Shown here: one piece after another, positions 1 to 10,685 of the stretch
How the letters are laid out: each line of letters begins with the position of its first letter
Numbering within the stretch: the stretch's first letter is position 1
NCBI GenBank assembly: GCA_905221605.1
Contig: CAJNDS010001202.1
Span: forward strand, 404,854-468,853
DNA from: Symbiodinium natans
Taxonomy: Eukaryota > Sar > Dinophyceae > Suessiales > Symbiodiniaceae
Reading direction: 5' to 3'
Length of the DNA: 64,000 nucleotides
Program-made: the position numbers and the translations under genes
The notes under the pieces: model-generated
What the model saw: only the letters and a program-made list of their open reading frames with translations
Database searches by the model: none
What the model was told of the DNA's origin: nothing

Positions 1-108
1 AAATTCCCATAACCCCCAAACCCCTAAACCCTTAAACCCTAAAGCCCTAAACACCAAAACCCTACATAGCCCCTTATAAAGTCCTAAACCCTAAACCAGC
101 ACCCCAGG
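1..108. repeat. Degenerate CCCTAAA-type array
   Basis: Imperfect CCCTAAA units broken by CCTACATAG-like and C-rich spacers. The stretch from 109 to 341 holds no recognisable gene. Confidence 0.8.
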
Positions 109-341
109 GTTCAAGCTGACATTCTACGGGTGCTCCTCGCCTTGATGTCTCCTCATGTTCTTGTTCGAGCGCACTAACACCCCAAACTTTAGGGTTCGTA
201 AGGGACCGGGGGTTCAGGGGGGGTTATGTAACCCAAGGTTCCCGAATAATCTCTTAAGAACGCTCTAGCTGAACACCCCAAAAGCATCAGCCCCGAACGC
301 CTTACAAAAAACGAAACATTGGCGCTTTGTTTTGCTGCCAG

Positions 342-1198
342 TCAGTCTGGATCAGGGCTCCTTGAGCTCTCTTCAGCTGGAACCTCTTCTGGCAAAGGGT
401 CGCAGGGGTCCACCTGCTCAGCAGCTAAAGCAGGCTCCTCCCTGGCAGTTTCGGCAGCTTCCCCAGCTTCACCCCTCGCGGGATCGTCCCCTTCCCCGCA
501 GGGCTCGGCCGCGGCAGTGGTGGGCAGTTCGTCCGCGAGTGGCGGCGCTCCCTGCAGGTCCCCAGACTCTTCCTGCGAAGGGTTGCCAGCTTCGTCCTCA
601 GCGTTCTGCCTCGGAACCGAAAGGCAACTCATGCTGCAAAAGCACGAATACAAAGAGGAGCTGCTGCGGCCCCCTCTTCGTTTTCAAGCACACCATAGAT
701 GTAGATATTTCTTTGTATGCATATACCTGCATTTTTGATGATGTATGATAACGCGACCGATCTATGAAAAAAAACAATGAACAGCTAAACCAGTTGTGAA
801 ATCTGCCCGGCTTTTGCGAAGTCCTTAGAGGAAACCTGGGGAAGCCTAAACCCGTTGGTGATCCTCTCTTCTTTCTCCTACAAGTACCTTTTTCGAGAGG
901 TTGTATACTTCAATGGTTGAGCCGATGTTTGTCAATGTTGTCAGTGTTCAGAGATGCTGGAGCCTCGTCATGGCAGCCGCTGTCCATCCTTGTCTGCCTT
1001 CCTAAATATGCCAAACCAGCTTGGAAAAACTCAAGAGTGGCAACCGCGCTTGCCATCGTTTTGGGCTTGCAACCAGTGGAACATGCTCCTTCTCGGGCGC
1101 GGGTCCCCAAATTCGCCAACCCTCCGTCTTCTTCTGTGGCGGAGCTGCTCTTCGGGCGGCGCTCGCGCGTTCATCCCGCCCAGGATCATGGAGGCATC
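342..1198 (-). CDS. C-terminal exons of an acidic, low-complexity protein
   Basis: Three minus-strand exons can be read: 1050-1198, 923-988 and 342-633, the last ending in TGA at 342-344. Acceptors are TGTGAG, GACAAG and TTTTGCAG. Donors are GC-type (AA|GCGCGG and CG|GCTCAACC). Phases agree (2 then 2). The first exon reads DASMILGGMNARAPPEEQL and is then arginine-rich. The last is about 96 residues rich in Glu, Ala and Pro (for example AAAEPCGEGDDPARGEAGEA), so a disordered acidic tail is likely. No domain is recognised and the 5' end is not located. The 420-base frame on the other strand over 319-738 is taken as a shadow, because the minus strand has a good acceptor and a plausible stop. The middle exon is the least certain. 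Confidence 0.5.
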
Positions 1199-1738
1199 CT
1201 CACATGAAGCCACCAGTTCAGGCTAAGGAGGTGGTGGTGGGGGGATGGGTGGTTTAGGGCCGTGGTGCCAGTGGTCTTAGAATGAGTGCCGCAGAAAATG
1301 GCGCCCCTAAATAACAGAAACCAGCCAGGTTGCGGGATGTACCTAACTTTTTTTGGCATCTGAAGGGACCAGCAGGGGATATTTGGGGGAACGTTGGATT
1401 TGGTAGAAACTCCTCCTGTCAGGACCCTGGACCCCTTGCAGGGTACAAGCGCCGGGTTTATCTCGACCCACCCGGTGTAAAGTCGGCCCAACCCCTGCGG
1501 CACACAGCAAAACAAGGCCGAGGAAGTTTCCAAGGGGGCTGCCCCCTCGGAGCCCATGAATCAGAACCCAAGAGCCAAGAGTGAGGGACCCTCGGGCCAT
1601 GTGCTTACCCGCAACTAGAGGTTCCCAATCGTGGCCCTAGGCCACGGCTTTTGCAAACCGCGAAATCTGTAAATAAAGGTAGTGTGCCCTTTGCAGGCTC
1701 GGATTGCCGTGCCAAGGAAGGGAACCCTTCATATAGAA
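1199..1738. other. No gene seen
   Basis: Mixed-composition DNA with no convincing exon. Open frames exist on both strands but lack good borders. Probably an intron or spacer of the gene to the left. Confidence 0.4.
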
Positions 1739-1937
1739 CAACCCCTCCCTAAACCCTCAAACTGGACCCTAACCCAAGCTAGGACAACCCTCCCCTAAAC
1801 CTTAAACCCTAAACCCCCCAAGCTAGAGCAACCCCTCCCCTAAACCTTCAACCCTCAACCCTAAACCCTCAACCCTAAACCCCAAGGTTCAGGGTTCAGG
1901 GTTCAGGGTTTAGGGTTTAGGGTTTAGGGTTCAGGGA
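1739..1937. repeat. Telomere-like arrays meeting head to head
   Basis: Degenerate CCCTAAA/CCCTCAA units run to about 1892, then switch directly to TTCAGGG/TTTAGGG units to 1937. The switch makes a self-complementary stretch with almost no loop. Confidence 0.85.
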
Positions 1938-2483
1938 GTCGAAGCCAAGCGTCCATTCCTGGGGCGAGGCCGATGACGCGACCTTTTGCATGTTGCGGGG
2001 CTCAGGGAGACGCAATTGTCTCATGGGAATCCTGGGGCTACTCAGTTACACACATCTACATGTACACATGCATGTGAATATATATATATATACATGTACT
2101 TGCACATACATACACGTATTTATATAGGTATGCAGGTATACGTTTGCATAACCATATATGCCAACATATGTACACCACACTTATGCTTACATCGTGGAAG
2201 TTCTGGTTGTCTGGAGATATAGCCCTGTTTTCGTGCTGAATATGATTCTATTCTCAGCAGAACTGATATTCATGCTCCGGCGAATCCGAAGATGAATCCA
2301 GATAATAAGAGACTCGTAAGCCTTTATGGTTACAATCTCCAACCACCAAAAACGTACGCGTGCTCCTTCTTTCTTTTACCCTCACACGTCGTAAGCACTT
2401 AGAGCCTTACAGCACACGCTCGCTCTGCAGCCGCACAGCGGCTGCAGACTTCGGAACCCGGTCTAACCCTGCAGCCCATTGGC
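1938..2483. other. Spacer with AT-rich microsatellite
   Basis: Contains TATATA and ACATACA runs near 2073-2170, and a GC-rich patch at 2400-2480. No gene recognised. Confidence 0.4.
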
Positions 2484-2745
2484 CCCTAAACCCTAAACCC
2501 TAAACCCTAAACCCTGAACCCTAAACCCTAAACCCTAAACCCTAAACCCTAAACCCTAAACCCTAAAACACCCCATTGGCCTGTGGCGTCCACGGGCACG
2601 AGCGCAGCGACTGGGGAGAGGGGCAAGCCGAGACGCCCGCCGAGCCTGTCCATCTTCGGGTTTAGGGTTTAGGGTTTAGGGTTTAGGGTTTAGGGTTTAG
2701 GGTTTAGGGTTTAGGGTTTAGGGTTTAGGGTTTAGGGTTTAGGGT
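2484..2745. repeat. Inverted pair of telomere-like arrays around an exon-like island
   Basis: About 12 CCCTAAA units (2484-2568) face about 12 TTTAGGG units (2656-2743). They form an inverted repeat around about 87 bp of GC-rich unique sequence. Confidence 0.9.
2583..2655 (-). CDS. Exon-like GC island
   Basis: On the minus strand the island starts after CCCGAAG and opens with ATG. It reads MDRLGGRLGLPLSPVAALVP with strongly G/C third positions, and ends before GCCAATG, a GC-type donor. The plus strand is also open but has no AG acceptor in front of it. Which gene it belongs to is unknown. Confidence 0.3.
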
Positions 2746-2875
2746 CTCCAGGGTTTCTTGGGTTTGGGGTTTGAAGGTTTAGGTTTCCAGGAGTCAGGGT
2801 TTGTAGTTTCTTGGGTATTTGGGGTTTAAGGTTTAGGTTTGTAGGAGTCAGGGTTTTAGGGCTTTATGATGGGCT
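2746..2875. repeat. Diverged direct repeat derived from TTTAGGG DNA
   Basis: Two copies of about 60 bp, each with TTTGGGGTTT, GGTTTAGGTTT and AGGAGTCAGGGTTT, follow the clean array. Probably an older, mutated part of it. Confidence 0.6.
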
Positions 2876-3199
2876 TAGGGTTAAGCCTTTCTTCCCTCCC
2901 CCTTTCAACCCAAAGCCCGGTATGGGATTCGTAGCTCCAAAAACTCAGCACTTGTAAACGACGCCGCCGCCTTCCCAAGATTCAATGTAAGGGATCGAGA
3001 GTGACAATGTGATGAAGTGATGAATGTCCTACCTCTAGGAACTAATCATCTACTCGCACACTTCGCTGAAGCTTTCACAGAGTGATCTGCTTGTTGCCAA
3101 CCTCCAGGACTTGAAGGACTCGTGTGACATAGCGCGGTTCGAGGGGCAGGGTATTTATGGCACTTGGTCTCGGCAGCCTTGGAACGTGAAACCGGACCA

Positions 3200-3301
3200 A
3201 AACTATGTGGTCCCTTCTCTAAATGATGAAACCCATTTTAGAGGGCCGCCTTATTAGTGAGGACCTCAAAAGGGACCATGTTTTCGAGAAGTGACCATGT
3301 T
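3200..3301. mobile_element. Short inverted-repeat element, family B (old copy)
   Basis: It shares GGGCCGCCT and CAAAAGGGACCAT with the better copy at 30105-30199. Its left end carries TATGTGGTCCCTTCTC. The ends are partly complementary but decayed. No coding capacity. Confidence 0.5.
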
Positions 3302-3456
3302 CCAAACAAATCTCAGCCTTGAGTCGATTTCAAAGGGGGGAACTTTGGGTTCGCAGGGCTTGGGACTCAGACGCTCAGCTTCAGGAGACCCAAGGACATC
3401 TTGGATGGGGCTTGCGATGTGAGCCGCCTTCATTGTTTGGTTTTCCTGGTTTTTGA

Positions 3457-3476
3457 GGGGGGGGGGGGGGGGGGGG
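3457..3476. repeat. Poly-G tract (20 G)
   Basis: Uninterrupted run of 20 G. No gene is seen from 2876 to 4258. That stretch holds only this tract, one element copy, a minisatellite and an AT repeat. Confidence 0.8.
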
Positions 3477-3813
3477 CGAGGAATGTGACAGCAAAGCGGT
3501 AGGATTTCATGATACTCTGTTGCTGATCAAAAGTCTGCTGATTGTTTTATGCGATGCGGGCAAAAGCAGGGTCGTGACTGTGTGCTCGGAGACATCGTCA
3601 CGTCTATGCTGGAAAGGCATCAATTGCGATCTTCAACTCCAGACTCTACCAGTTCCGGTCGAGAACCGAAGCCATAATCAACCCTATCATAAAGCCTGAA
3701 TTCTCAGTTGCCCTTGACTACTCTTTGCTGAAGAACCCTCCCCCTCACCCCCCAAAAAAAGACTATACTACTTTACTTCGAACATCCCCACCCTCTCTTG
3801 GCAGAGATAATCT

Positions 3814-3911
3814 GGGGTTGGGCACTCCAGGGAGACTCAGGGGCTGGGCACTCCCGGGACACTTTGGGGTTGGGCACTCCAGGGACACTTTGGGGTTGGG
3901 CACTCCAGGGA
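3814..3911. repeat. 26-bp minisatellite, about 3.8 copies
   Basis: The unit is GGGGTTGGGCACTCCAGGGA plus CACTTT, starting at 3814, 3840, 3866 and 3892. A 13-base GGGCGAGGAGAAG duplication follows at about 3929-3961. Confidence 0.85.
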
Positions 3912-4005
3912 TGAGCGAGGAGTAGACCGGGCGAGGAGAAGATTTCCGGGCGAGGAGAAGAGTTGAGTTTAAAATCTAACAACCCCACACCAAGGGTGGG
4001 AAACT

Positions 4006-4086
4006 ATATATATATATGTATATACAATATATCTGTATATATATATATATATATTCGTATATATATATATACATCTACATACATAT
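4006..4086. repeat. AT microsatellite (TA-rich)
   Basis: Runs of TATATA with CATACA at the right end. Confidence 0.85.
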
Positions 4087-4258
4087 TCTTACTTTCCAGG
4101 GTTATGTAGGGATTATCATCTTCAATGTTTTTGAGAGGGTTCTTAAGCAAATAGTAGTAAACCACGTCACCTCCCTCTGGCAGCCTATTCGTCGCATCCT
4201 GCAGTAGCCCGGCATCGCGGTACAGCTCCTCGGCGGCGAACTCCAAAGCCCAACCTCA

Positions 4259-4442
4259 CTTGGAGGTTCAGGGTACTTAGTAACCAAATTATCAGGGTAG
4301 TTCTACCCCGTAAGTACCCTAATAGCTTGGAGCTTCAGGGTACTTAGTAACCAAATTATCAGGGTAGATTTAACCCACTTATCAGGACCTTAAGTACCCT
4401 AATAGGGTTATAGTTGAGTTCCTGGGTACCCTGAACCTCCAA
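4259..4442. mobile_element. Inverted-repeat element, family C, with internal duplication
   Basis: The ends are perfect 17-bp inverted repeats (TTGGAGGTTCAGGGTAC at 4260-4276, its complement at 4426-4442). The left 42 bp is repeated in direct orientation 67 bp on, near 4326. A relative with TACTTGGAG ends lies at 59722-59869. No coding capacity. Confidence 0.7.
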
Positions 4443-4915
4443 CCTCAGTGGCTCGTTCATGGCGAGTCTTATGAAGGGCTCTTGATCGCAACTTGTAGGT
4501 GGGGCATTTATTTATAGCAATCTGCAGTTTTGATCGTGGTATATTTTCAGTGCCCTAAACCCTGCAGACCCCGGCGTCTTCAGAATACAGCGTTTTTTGC
4601 CCTGCTTCATTCAGAAATGAAAAGAAGCACATGTCAGTTGCTAGAGTGGCCCCGGATTGTCAGTTGCCAAAGCTGGAAACCCTAAGCCCACAAGGAGAAG
4701 GACATTTGTCTTGATAGTGTTGAAGGTTTCGGGATTTTGGGTTGCCGGAGCCGCAGCCAAGTCCGACTCTATTCCGCTCTGCTCTCTGGCACCTGACCCT
4801 CGACACTGTAGACTTCTTTAGAGGCTCTGCTCTCTCCAACCTAAAGATCTTCCATCGGCAGCTTCAGATAAAACCAAGATCATGAGCCCACCAACAAAAG
4901 GGCACTCAGGCTATC

Positions 4916-6992
4916 TCACACGGCTGCCGTGGAGCCATTGGACTTCTCTACAGCGGCGGCCATCAGAATCCTCGGCTGAACAGGCGAAGGGAGACCCTGT
5001 GCGGTCTACGTAGTGGGGTCTAGACTCTAGACCGGCACCATACTACCCTGAAAAATGGGTTTGGGGGGCTGACAGGGCTCAGGAAACCTTATATCCGAAA
5101 CCCCCCCCCCCCCCTAAACCCTAAACCGTAAACCCACCCTAAACCCTAAACCCTAGACCCTAAACCCTAAACCCCCAAACCCTAAACCCTAAACCACTAC
5201 ATTGGCCACCCGAGAAGCGGATCTGCCCGGAGGCTCTTCGACATGTGGCGAAGCGCGTGCCAGTCTCGGGGGACGCTCGTGAGCTTCGGATATGTGTACT
5301 TTAGGGGTCGGAATAGTTGCTGTGAGCATTCCCTTATGGTCCCTAAATATTTATACTATAACAACACCCAAAACCCTAATTCTGATTGTTAAGGCCCCTT
5401 TATTAGGGCTAAGGGTTTAGGGCTTAGGGTCTAGGGTTGGCTTAACAACCATCAATTCTATCAAGGGCCAAGCCTGTTCTCTCCCAACCGGGCCTTGTTG
5501 AAGAGCTTCTTCGGCGATTTCGCGGTCGGCCCTGACATACCAGGGGAGGGCATGGATGCGCTTGAGCTGAGCAGTCCTTCGGCTTTAAGAAAGCCTAGAA
5601 GCCCCAAGAATCCCCAACCCTCAAGGCCCCAATTCCTGCAAACTCTCAGGTAATCCTCAACCCCCAGGCCCCAAGCCCTGCAAACCCTCAGGTAATCCCC
5701 AACCCCCAAGCCCCAAAAACCCTGAGATCAACAACAACGCAGGCCCGAACAAACCCCGAGCCACGCGAAGCCCTAAGCCCTAAACCCTAAACCCGAAACC
5801 CGAAACCCTAAACCCTAAACCCTAAACCCTGAACCCTAAACCCAAAACCCTAAACCCCAAGCCCGTGTGTAGAATCTCCACCTCAGCTCGGCGGAGGCAA
5901 ACTCTAAGGCTCTCCAGCATTGTCGCACGGCACCTGAGCTGGTTTAGGGTTTAGGGTTTAGGGTTTAGGGTTTAGGGTTTAGGGTTTAGGGTTAGGGTTT
6001 AGGGTTTAGGGTTTAGGGTTTAGGGTTTAGGGTTTAGGGTTTAGGGTTTAGGGTTTAGGGTTTAGGGTGTTACGGTTTAGGGGTGCTTCGGGTACTTTGG
6101 GTCTAGGCCCTAACCCGACAACCCGAAGCCCTTGAGCCGCCGGGTATCTCGCAAGCTTCGGTATGTGACCCCAAGGCTGTTACGACAAAGCTCATGCACG
6201 CACGCACACGTACCTGTACCTATACTCACCAATGACGACTAAACCCCCCAAACCCTAAATATCAAAACTACTATAACCCTGCCCTGCCCCAAACGGTCTT
6301 CTTCTTCTTCTGCTGGGCATAGGGGAAGCCCCCCCGCGCACTGGGCGCGCCCGAGGCTGAGTTAGGTGCGTGTGTGAGAATGTTCGGAGGGATTCACGGT
6401 CTCTCTCTCTCTCTCTGTCTCTCTCTGTCTCTCTCTGTCTCTCTCTGTCTCTCTCTGTCTCTCTCTGTCTTTCTCTGTCTCTCTCTGTCTCTCTCAAAGC
6501 AGAAAGCAGGTCCCAGGTACTCCCTGTCAAACCTGAACCTCAAAGCCCGGAACTACCCCAATCGCAATACCCTAAATCATCTACAATATATGTTCGTAAG
6601 TTCTCAAAATTATGGTCCCTTTCTGTGCCCCCTATAGGAAATTTGGGCACCCGGTTACTGGGGACCTACCTGTGTGCTGACATGGTTACTTCCCAAAAAC
6701 CGGTGCCCCCTGCATACCCCAAAACAGTACAATCCTTAGTACCCTAAACCCTAAACTCTAATAGTCTAAGCTCTACACCCTAAACCCTAACCCTAACCCC
6801 TAAATTACTAACCCCTAAATCACTAAACCCTAAACCCTAAATTCTAAATTACTAAACCCTAAGCCCTAAACCTCACCACCAAAAATGGCCTCAAAAAAAG
6901 CAACCTCCCTGTGACGCGCAGGTGCTCAAGACAGCCTCGCGGTCGCTTTGCACTTCCAGGGGCGCGAACTCCAACTCCTCCAGATGAGGGAA
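4916..6992 (-). CDS. DUF4116-domain protein (partial)
   Basis: Minus-strand exons lie at about 6908-6992, 5879-5933, 5516-5576, 5219-5283 and 4916-4970. Joined, they give DUF4116-type repeats: LEFAPLEVQSDREAVLSTC, AVRQCWRALEFASAELRW, HALPWYVRADREI, LTSVPRDWHALRHMSKSLRA and ILMAAAVEKSNGSTAA. The family motif is D-R-E-x-V-L-x-A-V...A-L-x-x-A-S-x-x-L-R-A-D. It is very common in dinoflagellates and has no known biochemical role. Phases agree with GA or GC donors; the alternative ends in each exon (5474 for 5516, 5207 for 5219) also keep phase, so borders are approximate. The frame may stop at TGA 4916-4918 or use a GTGTGAG donor into a last exon LPMEDL (4841-4861). The 5' end is missing. Every intron carries telomere-like DNA. 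Confidence 0.7.
5103..5197. repeat. Poly-C tract plus CCCTAAA array
   Basis: A C-run leads into about 10 imperfect CCCTAAA units. Lies in the intron between the last DUF4116 exons. Confidence 0.85.
5766..6070. repeat. CCCTAAA array and TTTAGGG array flanking an exon
   Basis: C-strand units at 5766-5863 (with CCCGAAA variants) and about 18 TTTAGGG units at 5943-6070 lie on the two sides of the exon at 5879-5933. This is the same convergent arrangement as at 2.5 kb. Confidence 0.9.
6402..6497. repeat. 10-bp CT-rich tandem repeat
   Basis: About nine GTCTCTCTCT units with one TTTC variant. Long open frames over it (Ser/Leu-rich or Arg/Glu-rich) are artefacts. Confidence 0.9.
6599..6660. mobile_element. 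One end of family B inverted-repeat element
   Basis: AGTTCTCAAAATTATGGTCC matches the terminal repeat of the 30105-30199 element. The matching right end is not clear. Confidence 0.45.
6735..6870. repeat. Degenerate CCCTAAA array
   Basis: Imperfect units with AAATTACTAA spacers, in the intron or leader 5' of the exon at 6908. Confidence 0.8.
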
Positions 6993-7039
6993 CTTTGCTG
7001 GGGGGGGCGGGGGGGGGGGGAGGGAGGGAGGGAGAAAAA

Positions 7040-7152
7040 GGGTTCAGGGTTCAGGGTCAAGGTTTAGGGTTCAGGGTTTAGGGTTTAGGGTTTCGGGTTT
7101 CGGGTTTAGGGTTTAGGGTTTGGGGGAAGGGTGGGCGGGGGGGGGGGGGGGG
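7040..7152. repeat. TTCAGGG/TTTCGGG array and G-run
   Basis: Mixed heptamers followed by a G-run of about 15. A further small TTTAGGG block lies at 7411-7475. Confidence 0.8.
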
Positions 7153-7479
7153 CAGAAAAGGGGGTTTTGGAGGAAGGTCCTGGTACTTCGCCCCCTGCAC
7201 CAAAGCAAAGTTGTATCAAAATGCAACCCCTAACCCCCGAACCCTACACCCCAAACTCTTAACCCTCAACCCCAAACCCTATGCTATACCCAAAGCCCAA
7301 AACACGCCCCAAGAAAGATGGAAGTTAGTCCTGGGTCAGCTCAAGCCAAACAGCCTGACTCTGACTTACTCGAGCTAAGGAATCTGGTGCCTCACCTTTT
7401 CCCTTCTCCAACTTTAGGGTTTAGGGTTTAGGGTTTAGGGGTTAGGGTTTAGGGTTTAGGGCTATAGGGTTTATGGGGC

Positions 7480-9260
7480 TTACTGTTAACCTGCACATTA
7501 AAAAAGAGTCCGGGGGACTGTGGGCGTGCACTTTTTTCTGTTTTTTTACTCTCTCGTACTTGAGAACTATCGTTCAATCTTCAGGTGGTGATCTCTCTTA
7601 TCTTAATTATGAAATTGCCTTTTCGTTATTTATGTGAAAACATGCTATGAATGAAGTGCTACTACGCTTCATGCCAGGCCTTGATCACATCGAAACAGCT
7701 TTTCAGATCAAGTGAGTATCCCAGTGTTTTGGGCTATGGCAAGATATCCAGGTGAGTCTATACCTGGCTCAGTTCGTGAACTAGGAGGACAAGACGGAGA
7801 ACTCACTTTCGATGAGGCTGTTGGTCAAGTAGCAGGTCAAAAACTCAAGGGACAAGAGACACGACCCATCAAGTGCGATCGTCCTGTGGGAACGGTGTCG
7901 GTCCCCCCTCCCAACGACCTACCCTTGCTTCAGCTTTTCTCAGTATAGTCAGAAGAACGAATCCTAAAATCGCATATTTGAGCACCGGGAAATGAAGGAC
8001 AGCTATTGGGACAATTGGGACACCCACCTCACAGGCTCCGATAAGCCAGCATTGGGGCTACTCTATGTTCTGAATCTTGACAGGGCAATGCTGGCTTTGT
8101 AGTTTGTATGTGTTAATTTATCTTGGCAACGAAGGGCAAAGAATTTTGTTTTATTGGATATTGTAGGTTCGCAAGGCAAAGTATTAATCAAATACCATAC
8201 GGAAAGTCCACTGAAGTACTTTGTTGTTGCGCATGAATGAAATATTCAATGTATTTTATACAAAACATTCGCCCTATGCGAGTTTAACTACTGCAGCACT
8301 TAGTATATAGCTGACTATTGACTAAATGAATTCAATTTTAAAGACGGTTTTTTGTACAAGTAAAGTACGCACTAGACACTAATTGAAATAGAAGCGGCTT
8401 GAGTTTCGTAGTAATGCAACCAATGCTACTGAAGTACTAGTTAAAGACTACTGATGCGCGATGCCTGAAAAGAGACAGGCTTTAAAATGCACAATTCTCA
8501 TAGTAAAGTGGTTGTTGCCTCACAAAGGAAGGTCACAGCACAAGTAAATTCACAAACGCAAAATACATCCCGAAATGCAAGCTTTTCAGGGGAACTTCTG
8601 GTGAAGTTTGGATTTGGGGGTTTTAAAGTCTCTCTAGAGAAATAAAGCAACTGTTTAAGCAAATAACTCTAGGCAACAAACCTGCTTCCAGACAAATGTT
8701 GCTTCTACTCGGCAAAATATAGCATGCTGATTCTACCAATCTAGCAGTCAGTGAATATTCAACTATTGGGTGAGTACAAGATTTATTGATTATACACAGA
8801 ATATGACATAATGCTCAGTAAATGGTACTGGACTACAGAAAACTAATTCAATTACGTACTAATGAAATACCATTTATATACTACTTGCTTAGACAAGTAC
8901 AATTTACATAGAAAAGCCTTGAAAAGCACAAATTTCCAAGAACCATATCATCCACCCAGTAAAGGCTATAGCACTGAGCATGGGAATGTGGGGTTCGGTG
9001 GCAGAACCAATGCTCAAACGCTCTTTACATGCCACTTGAATATGAAACTAACCTATTCATGTACCCATTAATTACAGTACTCTTTATATACGATGCCTAG
9101 AAAAGTACAATTTGCATAGAAACGCGTAGAAAAGCACAATTTTCTTAGAGGGAAAGGGGGGGCTCAGGAAGGAAAGGCAGTACGGAAAAGCACGAAAAAA
9201 CCACAAACGCACAAAAACACAAAAAAAACTACACGAAAAGCCAAACTTCGCAAAAAGAAC
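7480..9260. other. AT-rich block without telomere-like repeats
   Basis: About 1.8 kb of clearly AT-richer DNA with none of the CCCTAAA arrays that occur every few hundred bases elsewhere. No long frame has a recognisable product; the frame at 7712-7948 is not recognised. A direct repeat of about 65 bp, containing ACAATTT, CATAGAAA and GAAAAGCACAA, occurs at about 8868-8937 and again at 9076-9147. The block may be a decayed insertion or an intergenic region. Confidence 0.55.
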
Positions 9261-9700
9261 ATAACAGACAAACAGATATATTTCAGGATTCTCCACAAAA
9301 TTCTCACGGAAAACAAAACAAACAATATCTCAGGACTCTCCAAATCTGTACGGAAAACCAAAAAACCAAAAAAAAACCAAAAGAACCAAAAGAACCAAAA
9401 AAACCAAAAGAACCAAAAAAACCAAAAAAACCAAAAGAACCAAAAAAACCAAAAAAACCAATTTTCAGGGACTCTTTGAAATTAGGCCATCTGCTGGAAG
9501 AGTCCTGAAATATTGGTTTTTTTGGTTCTTTTGGTTTTTTTGGTTCTTTTGTTTTTTTTGGTTTTTTGGTTTTTTTGGTTTTTTTGGTTTTACGTACGAT
9601 TTTCCGTACGGTTTTGGTGGAGAGTCCCGAAATAGTGTTTGTTTTTTTGAGGTTTTTTGTTATCCGTGGGACTGGAGAGTCTAGAAATATTGTTGCCACT
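9260..9700. repeat. Fold-back (long inverted) repeat with AACCAAAA core
   Basis: AACCAAAA/AGAACC units (about 9355-9463) face GGTTTTTT/GGTTCTTT units (about 9510-9592). The flanks are also complementary: GAGTCCTGAAATATT, GTACGG and AAACAAACAATA occur on both arms. The Lys/Pro frame through it is an artefact. Confidence 0.8.
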
Positions 9701-10400
9701 GGGGTTTTTTTAGTTCTTAAACAGCGACAAAAGGCAGAGAAAGTGCACGCCCACAGTCCCCCGTTTTGTTAAAAAACACCCCCCCCGTAATGAAAAGAAT
9801 TCGGACCCCGGAACTCAGTGATAAACCCCCCCCCTCAATAATAAGAAATCCCGGCAGCGGGACAGATTTTTTTCTGTGTGGGCCGGGGGGGGGGGAGGGG
9901 GGGGGGTGTTTTATGATTTGGAGGTCAACACTAGGGGGGGGGGGTCTGTACATACAAGGAACCTACCCCCCCCGAGTAAACCCTGGTAAGCTTCCTGCAG
10001 GGAAACCCCCACATTGGGAAAAGTAAGCCCGACCCGGCGGTCCGTCCAATCCACCAAGACCACCCTTCTTTTGTGGTTCACGTACAGGCGCCAGAAGAAT
10101 CGCCAGATCCTTGCCACTCGGAACCCTTGGGTTTGGGGTTTAGGGTTTCGGGAAAGCCTGACTTTTGTCAAAAAGAACTCTCTGGGGGTTTTGAGCCACA
10201 TGGAATAAGTTATTTCTGGAGTCTAGCTCGGTCAAGTGCACGTTCAAGGTACCACCTGCCAAAGGGCCCGAGGTCCCGGGTCCAAGGGCGATTCTTCAAG
10301 CACCCAACGACCGCCGAACTCGCATTACCTAAACCCTTGACCCTTCACTAAGCGCTTCATTTTGGGGGGTGTCGGTGGGAACTGCTCGTCGGAGACCCCT
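9701..10400. other. G-run rich spacer, possible exon remnants
   Basis: Several C- and G-runs (9780-9970). Around 10030-10130 the minus strand reads VARIWRFFWRLYVNHKRRVV, but another frame is equally open and no borders decide. No call made. Confidence 0.3.
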
Positions 10401-10477
10401 GGCCTGAAATCCTGCAACCGTTTAAGGGTTTAGGGGTTCAAAAAAGGCTTCGGGCTTTGGGGCTTTGCGGTTTAGGT

Positions 10478-10628
10478 GTAGGGTTTAGGGTTAGGGTTTA
10501 GGGTTTAGGGTTCAGGGTTCAGGGTTCAGGGTTCAGGGTTCAGGGTTCAGGGTTCAGGGTTCAGGGTTCAGGGTTCAGGGTTCAGGGTTCAGGGTTCAGG
10601 GTTCAGGGTTTAGGGTTTAGGGTTTAGT
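10478..10628. repeat. TTCAGGG array, about 14 units
   Basis: TTTAGGG at both ends with a homogeneous block of TTCAGGG between about 10508 and 10607. Confidence 0.95.
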
Positions 10629-10685
10629 TCAGGGTGTAGGGTCACAGGTGCTTAGGGTTTGCACCTTGTACTAGGACTCCTTCGC

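Noticed and set aside
4850-5013. Plus-strand open frame of about 55 codons ending in TAG
   Set aside because: The opposite strand continues the DUF4116 protein (ILMAAAVEKSNG) with matching phase.
5461-5709. 82-codon minus frame reading MPSPGMSGPTAKSPKKLF
   Set aside because: The neighbouring frame of the same DNA encodes the DUF4116 motif YVRADREI, so this is a shadow frame.
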